This document shows, one piece after another, positions 44,895 through 53,896 of a stretch of DNA of 64,000 bases. This DNA comes from FEN-1279 sp964400285 (GTDB lineage: Bacteria; Bacteroidota; Ignavibacteria; Tepidaquicellales; Tepidaquicellaceae). The notes beneath the pieces were generated by a model. It saw only the letters and a list, made by a program, of their open reading frames with translations. It did not search any database and was not told the DNA's origin. A program made the translations under genes and the position numbers. Every line of letters begins with the position of its first letter. The stretch's first letter is position 1. Where the stretch lies: the NCBI GenBank assembly GCA_964400285.1, contig CAYNTK010000002.1, forward strand, positions 186,001 to 250,000, read 5' to 3'.

Positions 44895-46778
44895 TCATTT
44901 TACCTCTATCTCCATTATCTCCGTCCTCTCCCCTCCTTGGTCATCCTGAACCGAACACGCTATCGTCTTTTTCCCTGCTTTTGAAAATTCATATTCTACT
45001 ATAAATATCGGTCTTCCCGTTTTTTTATCTCTTAAAAATGCAAATCCGTCTGACGAACTGAATCTTTCCCTGTAATCGAAATCCCATTGCACGTTTGCTA
45101 TCACTCCGTCCCTGTTCAAGCTCACTGATTCCGAAACATCGAACCTGTATTTTAATTTTCCGACTCTCTCTATTGAAATTCTTACTTCGGGTGGCTGTAT
45201 AAAAGACAATAATTCTTTATAGTCTTTGTGTTTGCTTGTTATGTGTTGCCTGAAGTCGTTATCCTCTAATCTTATTAAACTCAATCTTACAAAATCAATT
45301 CTCTTGTTTTCCCTCGCCGCAAGTATCTCCGCCGCCTTCCTTGCTTCCTGCGAAAAGTTCCACGCAAGTATCGTCCCGAAATTTGTCCTTCTTTCTTTAA
45401 ATATTGCTTCTGCAAACTTCGCAACATCATCTTTCATTATTTTTGTATTTCTCGATGGCTTGCCTACATATAGCGGAATTCCCTGTCTTACTCCGTGTAT
45501 ATTTTTCGAAATGCTTTCTGTTTTTCCTCCGAATGCCTTTACAACAAACTCTCTAAAATCATTTTCTTTCAATTTTTCTATTTTAGGTGCTTCATAAATT
45601 CCCCAATGCTCGACTGTAAAATCCGGAACTTTGAACATCGTTCCCGTTTGACTTTCTACCACCCTTGCAATCCTGTCTGATGTAATAGCAACAGCTATTC
45701 TCGATTGGTCTGACGCTATCCACCTCCTGTTTAATCTCTGTGCCACCGCCGGTGTTGTCCCTCCACCGCAGAAAAAATCGGCTACAACATCGCCTTCTTC
45801 TGTACAAACATGGATTAATCTTTCTAAAAGAGATTCTGGTTTTTGCGTTGGATAACCAATTAATTCACTGGATGTGGATGCTTGTTGAAAAGACATAACA
45901 TCATCCCATACATCTCCAATTCTTTTCCCTAAAGTTTCATCCAAATATTGTTTACGCCCTCCTGGCCGATCATCTCGATATCTTCTTCCATCTTTATCTT
46001 TATTTTTAAATCGTTTTATATAATTATCTTTGTGTGGGTATATAGCTTTTTCTTTACTAAAATAATTTTGTTCTGTTTTTCGATAATAAAATATAACATC
46101 ATGTGCTCGTATCCAATTTTTTGCTTGAGATTTAAAACCACTTGTATCATCAGTCGCCCATACTATTTCTCTTCTAAAATTATCAGCACCAAAAATTTTA
46201 TCCATTTCAACTTTTACATAATGGCTTGCATGCCAGTCAAGATGAACATATATACTCCCGGTATCTTTTAATAATCTTTTCATTTCATATAACCTTGTAT
46301 TTAGCCAAATTAAATAACCCGGCATACCTCCTTGCCATATATCCGAAAAAGAGCGTATTTCGTTTTTATCACCAAAAATCATATTATAATTTCTTCCTGA
46401 AAAAAATGGAGGGTCTATATATATCAAATCAATCGATTTGCTCGGCAGTTGCCTCATAATATGGAGATTATCACCGAAAAATAACCTGTTTGCTCCTTTT
46501 GGAAATAAATCTGTCTTTTCAAAATCTTCACTGTGCCCAAACTCTACTCTTTGAACTTCTTGAAATGGTAAATATATTCTCGGATATGCATGCTCGAATT
46601 TAGTTATCTTCGTTTCTCTTCTTCTTGTTTCTACCTCCCACCCGAGCGGTGCTTCGTCTATCGGTACACTTCCAAACCTCGCAGGTAATTGGTAAAAATC
46701 TTCTTGTTTTGGAATTTCTACATCTAAATCTTGAATTGAATCTATTAAGGATATCTCCGTTTCCTTTCTTTTTTTCAT
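44895..46778 (-). CDS. type III-type DNA methyltransferase (beta class)
   Basis: 627 residues. Motif IV DPPF at 122-125 comes before motif I FCGGGTT (336-342), the beta-class order of N4-cytosine or N6-adenine methyltransferases; YPTQKPESLLERLI is the usual link before motif I. The C-terminal 230 residues are a separate, beta-rich region (RVGKLKYRFDVSESVSLNRD). Partner of the helicase and nuclease downstream on the same strand. It starts at ATG 46778. Target sequence is not predictable. Confidence 0.9.
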   Translation of the reverse strand: MKKRKETEISLIDSIQDLDVEIPKQEDFYQLPARFGSVPIDEAPLGWEVETRRRETKITKFEHAYPRIYLPFQEVQRVEFGHSEDFEKTDLFPKGANRLFFGDNLHIMRQLPSKSIDLIYIDPPFFSGRNYNMIFGDKNEIRSFSDIWQGGMPGYLIWLNTRLYEMKRLLKDTGSIYVHLDWHASHYVKVEMDKIFGADNFRREIVWATDDTSGFKSQAKNWIRAHDVIFYYRKTEQNYFSKEKAIYPHKDNYIKRFKNKDKDGRRYRDDRPGGRKQYLDETLGKRIGDVWDDVMSFQQASTSSELIGYPTQKPESLLERLIHVCTEEGDVVADFFCGGGTTPAVAQRLNRRWIASDQSRIAVAITSDRIARVVESQTGTMFKVPDFTVEHWGIYEAPKIEKLKENDFREFVVKAFGGKTESISKNIHGVRQGIPLYVGKPSRNTKIMKDDVAKFAEAIFKERRTNFGTILAWNFSQEARKAAEILAARENKRIDFVRLSLIRLEDNDFRQHITSKHKDYKELLSFIQPPEVRISIERVGKLKYRFDVSESVSLNRDGVIANVQWDFDYRERFSSSDGFAFLRDKKTGRPIFIVEYEFSKAGKKTIACSVQDDQGGERTEIMEIEVK

Positions 46779-46882
46779 AGCTCGCTTGTAATTAATTATT
46801 TTAAATAATTAAGAAAAGAAAGTTAACTTTTTCCGAAATATAATTAAATGCAAAATATTTTATAATTCATTATATCTTTTTA

Positions 46883-46914
46883 TTTGACTTTTATTTAAAT
46901 ATACCATATATTTG
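46883..46914 (+). promoter_or_regulatory. candidate TTTG/TAnnTTTG promoter
   Basis: TTTG at 46883-46886, 20 bp, then TATATTTG at 46907-46914. This fits the Bacteroidota sigma consensus on the plus strand. No plus-strand gene follows, but a set of hairpins begins about 60 bp downstream. Confidence 0.4.
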
Positions 46915-46976
46915 TAAGGTTATCTTTGTTCTTTGAAATATTTATGTGGTAGCTTGAATTTTTAACGCATAACATC

Positions 46977-47095
46977 AGTAACAGCGTTATCGTATTCGAT
47001 AACATTTGTTACTACTATAACCTCTATATATATAAATAAGTTAGACAACTTTAGTAACATAATAACGCTGTTATCGTTATTATAATGTTTTTTAA
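46977..47095 (+). ncRNA. candidate hairpin RNA or regulatory element
   Basis: Hairpin 1: AGTAACA (46977) pairs with TGTTACT (47007-47013) and GTTATCG (46986) with CGATAAC (46997-47003), 14 bp in all around a TATT loop. Further on, a second AGTAACA and ATAACGCTGTTA (about 47052-47072) can instead pair with the first arm, and AATAACG/CGTTATT (47061-47081) forms a terminator-like stem before TTTTTT. Mutually exclusive pairings like these suggest an attenuator or small RNA; it may also be a binding site for mod control. Confidence 0.4.
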
Positions 47096-47130
47096 TTAGC
47101 TGATTTTTCAATACTTCTGCTTAAAAATGT

Positions 47131-47214
47131 ATAAAAAATGGGGGTAAAATTACTAAAAATTCATAAAAAACGAGGGTAAAATTGATAGAAATTCACAAAA
47201 AAACAGGGGGATTT
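47131..47214. repeat. 32-bp tandem repeat, about 2.5 copies
   Basis: Units at 47131-47162 and 47163-47194 share ATAAAAAA, GGGTAAAATT and AAATTC; a partial third (47195-47214) starts ACAAAAAAAC and ends in GGGGG. Placed 53 bp after the carboxylase stop codon. Confidence 0.75.
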
Positions 47215-47266
47215 AAGAAAATATTATTAAAAATTCCCGCTATTGCTTGAACTGATATATTACTAA

Positions 47267-48811
47267 TTACAAAGGAATATTCCCATGCTTCCTTCTCGGA
47301 TTAAAATCTACTTTATTTTGTATTAGCTCGAAATAATATATTAATTTTTTTCGTGTGTCTTTCGGCTCGATTACATCGTCTATAAATCCCCTTTCGGCAG
47401 CGATATATGGATTGGAAAATTTATTCGTAAACTCGGTAATCTTTTCGTCTAACATCTTCTGTTTGTCTTCGGCTTTTTCTAATTCTTTTCTGAATATAAT
47501 CTCCGCCGCACCTTTTGCACCCATTACTGCAATTTCAGCAGAAGGCCACGCAAGGTTTACATCACCCCTTACGTGTTTGGAATTCATAACGTCATAAGCT
47601 CCGCCATACGCTTTACGAATAATAACGGTTATTCTCGGAACAGTCGCTTCGCAGAATGCGTAAAGCAGTTTAGCTCCGTGCCTTATAACTCCACGCCATT
47701 CCTGATCTGTTCCCGGTAAAAATCCCGGAACATCTTCAAGCACAAGTAAAGGAATATTAAAAGCATCACAGAATCTTACAAAGCGTGCACCTTTAATAGA
47801 AGAATTCAGACACAATACTCCTGCAAGCACAAGCGGTTGATTTGCTACTATTCCAATAGACCTGCCGTTTAATCTTCCAAAACCGCAAATTATATTTTCT
47901 GCATATTCCTTATGAACTTCAAAAAAACTATCGGGGTCGATAATTTTGTTTATCAACTCCTTCATATCATAAGGTTTATTCGGATTATCGGGAACGTATG
48001 TATTTAATTCTTCGAGGTCTTTTTCTTCGCCTTCATAATCATAAACCGGTGCAATCTCCATATTATTCGAAGGCAGGTATGACATAAGTTTTCTGATTTT
48101 CTGGAAGCAGTCAACTTCATTTTCACAAGTGAAATGACTTACTCCGCTTTTTGTTGCGTGTGCAGTGGCTCCGCCGAGTTCATCGAACGTAACGTCTTCA
48201 TTCGTAACGGCTTTAATTACGTTGGGTCCTGTAATAAACATATGAGATATTTTATCCACCATAAAAATAAAATCTGTAATGGCAGGCGAATAAACAGCTC
48301 CGCCCGCACACGGTCCGACTATAGCAGAAATCTGAGGAACAACTCCGCTCGCAAGTGTATTCCTTAAAAAAATATCTGCATATCCTGCAAGTGATAAAAC
48401 TCCTTCCTGAATTCTCGCGCCGCCGCTGTCATTAATCCCGATTACAGGCAAGCCGTTTTTCATTGCTAAATCCATAATCTTCGTAATTTTCCTTGCATAA
48501 GCTTCCGAAAGTGAACCGCCAAGTATAGTGAAATCCTGTGAAAATACACAAACGGAACGACCATCGATTTTCCCTGTCCCTGTAATTACACCATCGGTAT
48601 AATATCTCTGTTTATCTATTCCGAAATCGCGACATTGATGTCGAACAAAAATATCCATCTCTTCGAATGTCCCTTTATCAAGAAGAATATCGATACGTTC
48701 CCTTGCTGTTAGTTTCCCTCTTTTGTGTTGAGCTTCTAAACCTTTCACTCCGCCGCCAAGCATTGCTTCGGCTCTTTTTTCTCGTAACTCTTCAATTTTG
48801 TTTTTGCTCAT
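47267..48811 (-). CDS. acyl-CoA carboxylase beta (carboxyltransferase) subunit
   Basis: 514 residues of the propionyl-CoA carboxylase beta / methylmalonyl-CoA decarboxylase alpha family. Two crotonase-type halves: GKLTARERIDILLDKGTFEE, INDSGGARIQEGV and IVGPCAGGAVYSPAITD in the first, and LVLEDVPGFLPGTDQE and IIRKAYGGAYDVMNSK in the second. It moves a carboxyl group between biotin and an acyl-CoA. No biotin carboxylase or carrier gene is near. It lies 70 bp after murA and may serve propionate or fatty acid use. Confidence 0.93.
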   Translation of the reverse strand: MSKNKIEELREKRAEAMLGGGVKGLEAQHKRGKLTARERIDILLDKGTFEEMDIFVRHQCRDFGIDKQRYYTDGVITGTGKIDGRSVCVFSQDFTILGGSLSEAYARKITKIMDLAMKNGLPVIGINDSGGARIQEGVLSLAGYADIFLRNTLASGVVPQISAIVGPCAGGAVYSPAITDFIFMVDKISHMFITGPNVIKAVTNEDVTFDELGGATAHATKSGVSHFTCENEVDCFQKIRKLMSYLPSNNMEIAPVYDYEGEEKDLEELNTYVPDNPNKPYDMKELINKIIDPDSFFEVHKEYAENIICGFGRLNGRSIGIVANQPLVLAGVLCLNSSIKGARFVRFCDAFNIPLLVLEDVPGFLPGTDQEWRGVIRHGAKLLYAFCEATVPRITVIIRKAYGGAYDVMNSKHVRGDVNLAWPSAEIAVMGAKGAAEIIFRKELEKAEDKQKMLDEKITEFTNKFSNPYIAAERGFIDDVIEPKDTRKKLIYYFELIQNKVDFNPRRKHGNIPL

Positions 48812-48881
48812 AGAAAATTATTTTGCTATTTGAATTTTTGGATTATTATAAAACTACGATAAGCTATTTGTTTTTGGAAAA

Positions 48882-50192
48882 CTATAATCTAACAATCACA
48901 GCTCCTAATTCTCTTAATTTTACATCGATATCCTCATAACCTCTATCTATATATACTGCACCATTAACAATACTCTCCCCTTTTGCAATAACTCCCGCAA
49001 TAAGATAGGAAAATCCTGCTCGCAAGTCAGGTATCATAATTTCGGCAGAATGCAATTCAGTAGGACCTTTTATAACTGCACTATGATAATATTCTGTATT
49101 TGCAAATCTGCAATGCATACCTCCAAGACAAGTATTATATAATTCAATTTCTGCTCCCATTTTAATTAATTCCGTTACATAGCCGAATCTTTTTTCATAA
49201 ACAGTTTCGTGAACAATAGAAATTCCATTTGCCTGTGTTAATAAAATAACGAATGGTTGTTGCCAATCAGTCATAAAACCAGGGTGAACATTAGTCTCGA
49301 GAGCTATTGACTTAAATGGTCCATCATAATAAAATCTAATACCATTATCTTTAACCTCGAATTTACCTCCAACCCTCCTCACGGTATTTAGAAATGTAAT
49401 CAGGTCATCTTGAATTGCGTTTTCTACAAATATATCGCCTTTTGAAGCGAGACCTGCACAAGCAAAGGAAGCAGCTTGATTTCTGTCTGGAATAATATAA
49501 TGGGATGCTCCATTAAGTTTCTCTACACCTTCAATAGTAATTTTTCTATCGGTACTTATTTCTATTATAGCTCCCATCTTTTGAAGAAACTTCACAAGGT
49601 CCATTATCTCTGGTTCAACTGCAGCATTACAAATAGTTGTTCTCCCTTTTGCTAAAGTAGCTGAAATTAAAATATTTTCAGTTGCCCCAACGCTTGGATA
49701 GTCAAGTTTAATATTACTTCCTTTTAATCCATCTGTCTTAAGCAAATAATAATTATCTTTAATTTCAACATTACAACCAAGTTGTTTCAACCCATCAATA
49801 TGGAAATTAACAGGACGAGAACCAATTCTACACCCACCGGGAATCGGAATTTTAGCAGAACCTTTCCTATGCAATAGCGGTCCAGCAAATAATATAGAAA
49901 TTCTATTTAAAGAGCCATAACTCTCAGGAATCGAATCAGAAACAAACTCTTGAGTGCATATAAACAATTTATCATTCTCCATTTTTACATCACTACCTAA
50001 AATATCGCATAATTTACTTGTAACAATCAAATCATTAATTTTATTCGGTGAATTACTAAACTCACAACATTCATCAGTAAGTAATGATGCAACAAGCAAT
50101 TTTGTCGCAGAATTCTTTGCTCCGCTTACCTTCACCGAACCATACAACGGATTTCCTCCGTTGATTAGAAAACGAGAATTATTTATATCCAA
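48882..50192 (-). CDS. murA: UDP-GlcNAc 1-carboxyvinyltransferase
   Basis: 436 residues; first committed step of peptidoglycan synthesis, adding enolpyruvate to UDP-GlcNAc. Lys-Asn in KVSGAKNSATK (21-31) and the fosfomycin-target Cys at residue 121 in IPGGCRIGSRP are present. The C-terminal GAVYIDRGYEDIDVKLRELGA is as usual. Starts at TTG. 18 bp follow accA. Confidence 0.96.
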   Translation of the reverse strand: MDINNSRFLINGGNPLYGSVKVSGAKNSATKLLVASLLTDECCEFSNSPNKINDLIVTSKLCDILGSDVKMENDKLFICTQEFVSDSIPESYGSLNRISILFAGPLLHRKGSAKIPIPGGCRIGSRPVNFHIDGLKQLGCNVEIKDNYYLLKTDGLKGSNIKLDYPSVGATENILISATLAKGRTTICNAAVEPEIMDLVKFLQKMGAIIEISTDRKITIEGVEKLNGASHYIIPDRNQAASFACAGLASKGDIFVENAIQDDLITFLNTVRRVGGKFEVKDNGIRFYYDGPFKSIALETNVHPGFMTDWQQPFVILLTQANGISIVHETVYEKRFGYVTELIKMGAEIELYNTCLGGMHCRFANTEYYHSAVIKGPTELHSAEIMIPDLRAGFSYLIAGVIAKGESIVNGAVYIDRGYEDIDVKLRELGAVIVRL

Positions 50193-50210
50193 ATTTTTTA
50201 TTTTAATAAA

Positions 50211-51152
50211 TTATTCTTTCCAGAAACCCATATCCTGGAACTTCTTAATTCTATTATCGAGTAATTTATCCCTTTTAACTTTTACCATAGTATCCAATTC
50301 TTCTAAAAGTGCTTTTTTAAGAATAGCTGCAGCTTCATCGTGATTTCTATGTGCTCCACCAAACGGCTCTTCTACTATTCTGTCAATAATTCCAAGTTTT
50401 AATAAATCAGGAGCAGTTAATTTTAGTGCTTCAGCAGCTTGTTCTTTAAAATCCCAACTTCTCCATAAAATAGAAGAACAGGATTCTGGAGAAATAACCG
50501 AATACCAACAATATTTCATCATCAATACCCTATCACCAACACCAATTCCAAGTGCTCCACCTGAAGCTCCTTCTCCAATAATTGCAACTATAATAGGAAC
50601 TCTTAATCTCGACATTTCCAAAATATTCCTCGCAATCGCTTCTGCTTGCCCACGCTCTTCTGCTTCTATTCCGGGAAATGCACCCGGAGTATCCAGCAAA
50701 GTTATTACAGGTTTATCGAATTTTTCGGCAAGTTTCATCAATCTTAATGCTTTGCGATATCCTTCAGGATTCATCATTCCAAAATTTCTATAAAGATTCG
50801 ATTTTGTGTCTCTCCCTTTTTGCTGTCCGATAATCATAACAGAATAATCACCAAGTGTAGCTAAGCCACCAACCACCGCTTTATCATCTCGAAAATGTCT
50901 ATCGCCGTGAAGTTCAACAAAATTCTCAGTCATTTTATAAATGTAATCGAGTGAATATGGTCTTTCAGGATGACGAGCGAGCTGAACTATCTGCCAAGGA
51001 GTAAGATTTTCAAAAATATTTTTCCTTAATTCATTTATTTTAACCTCAAGTTTATTAATTTCGGCTGATATATCTAACGTATCAGACATTTTTCGCATTT
51101 CTTCAATTTTCTGCTCTAATTCCACTAAAGGTTTTTCAAATTCAAGTACCAT
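50211..51152 (-). CDS. accA: acetyl-CoA carboxylase carboxyltransferase alpha subunit
   Basis: 313 residues, alpha half of the carboxyltransferase that makes malonyl-CoA for fatty acid synthesis. N-terminal helical hairpin (FEKPLVELEQKIEEM), PWQIVQLARHPERPYSLDYI, GDRHFRDDKAVVGG, DTPGAFPGIEAEERGQAEAIA and GEGASGGALGIGVGDRVLM are all standard. accD is not in the window. ATG start; murA follows. Confidence 0.97.
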   Translation of the reverse strand: MVLEFEKPLVELEQKIEEMRKMSDTLDISAEINKLEVKINELRKNIFENLTPWQIVQLARHPERPYSLDYIYKMTENFVELHGDRHFRDDKAVVGGLATLGDYSVMIIGQQKGRDTKSNLYRNFGMMNPEGYRKALRLMKLAEKFDKPVITLLDTPGAFPGIEAEERGQAEAIARNILEMSRLRVPIIVAIIGEGASGGALGIGVGDRVLMMKYCWYSVISPESCSSILWRSWDFKEQAAEALKLTAPDLLKLGIIDRIVEEPFGGAHRNHDEAAAILKKALLEELDTMVKVKRDKLLDNRIKKFQDMGFWKE

Positions 51153-51186
51153 AATTATATTTTAAATTTAATAAAAAATCTTAATT

Positions 51187-53121
51187 TTATTTTTTTATAG
51201 TAAAAAACAATGTTTTCAGTAATATTTCAATATCCATTTTTAGACTCTGGTTTTTAGCATAAAAAATGTTATAATTCATCAATTCTTCCGAATTTATTCC
51301 TTCAAAATGATTCAGCTGAATAATACCCGTTAATCCCTTTTTACCGAGATACTCTTTACCATTTGTCTCATACCAAATTGGAATACCAACAAAACTATAT
51401 TTTCCTTTCAAAACACTTGGCAGAAGTAATAATTTTGATGTATGTTTTGAAATATTACCTTTTTTTATTTTATAATACAATACAATAAAAGGATATACAG
51501 TAATTATCAATATAAACGATAAAATTATATCAAATACCCTTTTTAAAAATATATTCATTTTATTTTTAATATTATACTCAATTTCGACTAAGGATAAATC
51601 ATTAATATTCGAATGTAATTTTGAAAGAATCAAATCATTTCCCGTTGGAACTATTTTAAATATTACATTTTTACCTGAAAAATTCCACATTACTTTTAGT
51701 ATTTCGTGATTAGTATAATAATCTCCTGAAAAAACTACCTCATTAATATTTTTCAGTTTAATAATTTCACTAAGAGTATCTATATCTTTCTTATCAGTAA
51801 TTTTATTATAATATATTATATTGTATTTTGCTAAAAATCTTTCTTCAACATCTTGATTCAATTCTTTATCGCCTACAATTAACAGATTGACTTTGCGTAG
51901 CATAATATTTTTAGCAATAAAATATCGATATAAATTAATTATACCTCTATACGATAAAAGGAAAAATAAACTTAAAATAGTTGAAATAAGTATAACTTCT
52001 CGTGAATAAGCATATTGTTTAAAAAAATATGTAATTGAAGAATTAATGAAAAAACCTGCAAATATAGCATTAAAAGTTTTTACTATTGGTAAACCATTTC
52101 TACCTTTATAAACACGAAATATACCGAATAGTATAATCCAAATCGTAATATATACGGAAATAATAAACAAATAACCAGGATTAGGGAAAATATCAAATCT
52201 TAGCTTAATGGAAATAATGAAGGAGGAAAATAATAATATAACATCTAAGATAAGAAATTTAAAAACACTTAACAATCTTTTCAAATACGAGAAAAATGTC
52301 CAGTAGAAGACTCCAAGCCTGGTAATTAAAGAAAGAATAAATGAACCGCCTAAATTTTTCTTAACAAAAATATTCATCGCACCATAAAAATTATTAACAT
52401 ACGCAAGTCCTGTTTTTTTAGTGCTCTCACCTTTCAAATGAACGGTTTTTACTTCAGGATAATAAAATATTTTGTATCCTTTTTTCTTAATTCTATAACA
52501 AATATCAATATCTTCACCATACATAAAGTAATCTTCGTCGAAAAGACCAACTTCATCGAGAACTTTTTTAGGAATAAACATAAATGCACCACATATTGCA
52601 TCAACTTCATAAGTTTCATCTTCGTTCAAATAAGTTAAATTATACTTTCCAAAAGTTTTACTTTTTGGGAATGCTTTGGAAAGCCCTAATATTCTTGGTA
52701 GTGCAACTGATAATGTTGGAAAACTTCTTTTACATGCTAAATCCAATTTTCCATTTGCCATAATAAGTTTAGAGGTAACTGCACCAACATCTTTATTATC
52801 TTCACAAAATCTAATTAGTTTTTCGAAGGTTCCCTCTTCGAGAATTGTGTCAGGATTCAGTAGTAAAATATATTTTCCAGTAACTTTTTTTAAAGCGATA
52901 TTATTAGCTTTTGAAAAACCTAAATTTATTTCATTTTCTATATAATTTATTTGCGGATATTTAGTTTTTATAAAATCTCTGCTACCATCAATAGAATTAT
53001 TATCTATAACATAAATTTCGATATTATATTTTTTATTATTTGATTTAAAGATTGATGAAAGGCAGGTATCGAGATGATCCTTCACATTATAATTAACTAT
53101 TACTATTGATATATCATACAT
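51187..53121 (-). CDS. fusion: GT2 glycosyltransferase plus degenerate sugar phosphotransferase
   Basis: 644 residues in two parts. Residues 1 to about 240 are a GT2 domain of the rhamnosyltransferase type (IVIVNYNVKDHLDTCL, YVIDNNSIDGS, YILLLNPDTIL, FDEDYFMYGEDIDICYRI). From about 270 on is a WbaP/WcaJ-like protein: four helices, a Rossmann-like part (NLLIVGDKELNQDVEERF) and the last-helix motif RVFDIILSFILI. After it, the whole stretch with FRSM and the catalytic Asp-Glu is missing; the sequence jumps to VLKGKYSFVGIPIWY and GKKGLTGIIQLNHF. So the second half is probably not catalytic, or only a scaffold. Confidence 0.85.
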   Translation of the reverse strand: MYDISIVIVNYNVKDHLDTCLSSIFKSNNKKYNIEIYVIDNNSIDGSRDFIKTKYPQINYIENEINLGFSKANNIALKKVTGKYILLLNPDTILEEGTFEKLIRFCEDNKDVGAVTSKLIMANGKLDLACKRSFPTLSVALPRILGLSKAFPKSKTFGKYNLTYLNEDETYEVDAICGAFMFIPKKVLDEVGLFDEDYFMYGEDIDICYRIKKKGYKIFYYPEVKTVHLKGESTKKTGLAYVNNFYGAMNIFVKKNLGGSFILSLITRLGVFYWTFFSYLKRLLSVFKFLILDVILLFSSFIISIKLRFDIFPNPGYLFIISVYITIWIILFGIFRVYKGRNGLPIVKTFNAIFAGFFINSSITYFFKQYAYSREVILISTILSLFFLLSYRGIINLYRYFIAKNIMLRKVNLLIVGDKELNQDVEERFLAKYNIIYYNKITDKKDIDTLSEIIKLKNINEVVFSGDYYTNHEILKVMWNFSGKNVIFKIVPTGNDLILSKLHSNINDLSLVEIEYNIKNKMNIFLKRVFDIILSFILIITVYPFIVLYYKIKKGNISKHTSKLLLLPSVLKGKYSFVGIPIWYETNGKEYLGKKGLTGIIQLNHFEGINSEELMNYNIFYAKNQSLKMDIEILLKTLFFTIKK

Positions 53122-53163
53122 ATATTTTCGTATAAAAAGATTTAAAATTATTCACATTGGAAA

Positions 53164-53895
53164 TTAAAGTTCAAATAATTTTCCAAACAATGATTTTATT
53201 TTTAATTTCCATACCATAAAATATGCTTCGTAAACTACTTTTCTTGACATTTTGGAACTCCCTGCACGTCTATCAATAAATAGAATGGGTGTCTCTGAAA
53301 TTTTAAATCCTTTTTTATAAAACTTAAATTTCATTTCAATCTGAAATGAATAACCATTTGATTTAACTTTATCTAAATTAATCTGTGATAATGAAGAAAC
53401 ACGATAACACATAAATCCAGCTGTGGTATCTTTAACCTTTAATCCTGTAATAACTCTTGTATATATGTTGGCAAAATAACTCAACAGCAATCTACTAATA
53501 GGCCAATTTACCACAGAAACTCCATTTATATATCTTGAACCAACAACTAAATCATTCCCTTTTTCAATTAACTCTATAAATTTAGGAAGATATTTTGGGT
53601 CGTGAGAAAAATCAGCATCCATCTCAAAAACATAATCAAATGATTTTTCAATTGCAAACTTAAATCCGGCAACATAAGCTGTACCAAGTCCTAATTTTTT
53701 TTCTCTTTCAATTAAAAAAACATTATCACAGTTTAATTCTTTTACCATCGAAGCAGTTCCATCAGGTGAATTATCATCTACAACAAGAATATACCAATTA
53801 TAATTATTATCTGAATATTTTAATACTTCAGGTATTAAGTTTAAAATGTTTTCTGCTTCATTATATGTAGGTATTATAACTAATATTTTTTTCAA
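53164..53895 (-). CDS. polyprenol-phosphate mannosyltransferase-like GT2
   Basis: 243 residues, single GT-A domain of the DPM1 type. VIIPTYNEAENI (6-17), LVVDDNSPDGTA (near 37), FEMDADFSHDP (D-x-D near 92), GSRYINGVSVVNWP (near 119) and DTTAGFMCYR (near 155), with IEMKFKFYKKGFKISETPI and the RRAGSSKMS loop, are family signatures. It makes a polyprenyl-phosphate sugar donor at the membrane. No C-terminal membrane helix is present. TTG start, 1 bp after the WcaJ-like gene. Confidence 0.9.
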   Translation of the reverse strand: MKKILVIIPTYNEAENILNLIPEVLKYSDNNYNWYILVVDDNSPDGTASMVKELNCDNVFLIEREKKLGLGTAYVAGFKFAIEKSFDYVFEMDADFSHDPKYLPKFIELIEKGNDLVVGSRYINGVSVVNWPISRLLLSYFANIYTRVITGLKVKDTTAGFMCYRVSSLSQINLDKVKSNGYSFQIEMKFKFYKKGFKISETPILFIDRRAGSSKMSRKVVYEAYFMVWKLKIKSLFGKLFEL

Positions 53896-53896
53896 T

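Larger units (their letters stand above)
46779..47266. other. intergenic region before mod with hairpins and repeats
   Basis: 488 bp without a gene. Contains a possible plus-strand promoter, a 14-bp hairpin with an alternative partner, and a 32-bp tandem repeat (listed apart). The mod gene starts leftward from it; the carboxylase gene ends into it. Confidence 0.7.

Noticed and set aside
46977..47013. tRNA or rRNA gene
   Set aside because: The hairpin has no cloverleaf partner arms or CCA end; no tRNA-like fold was seen in any gap.
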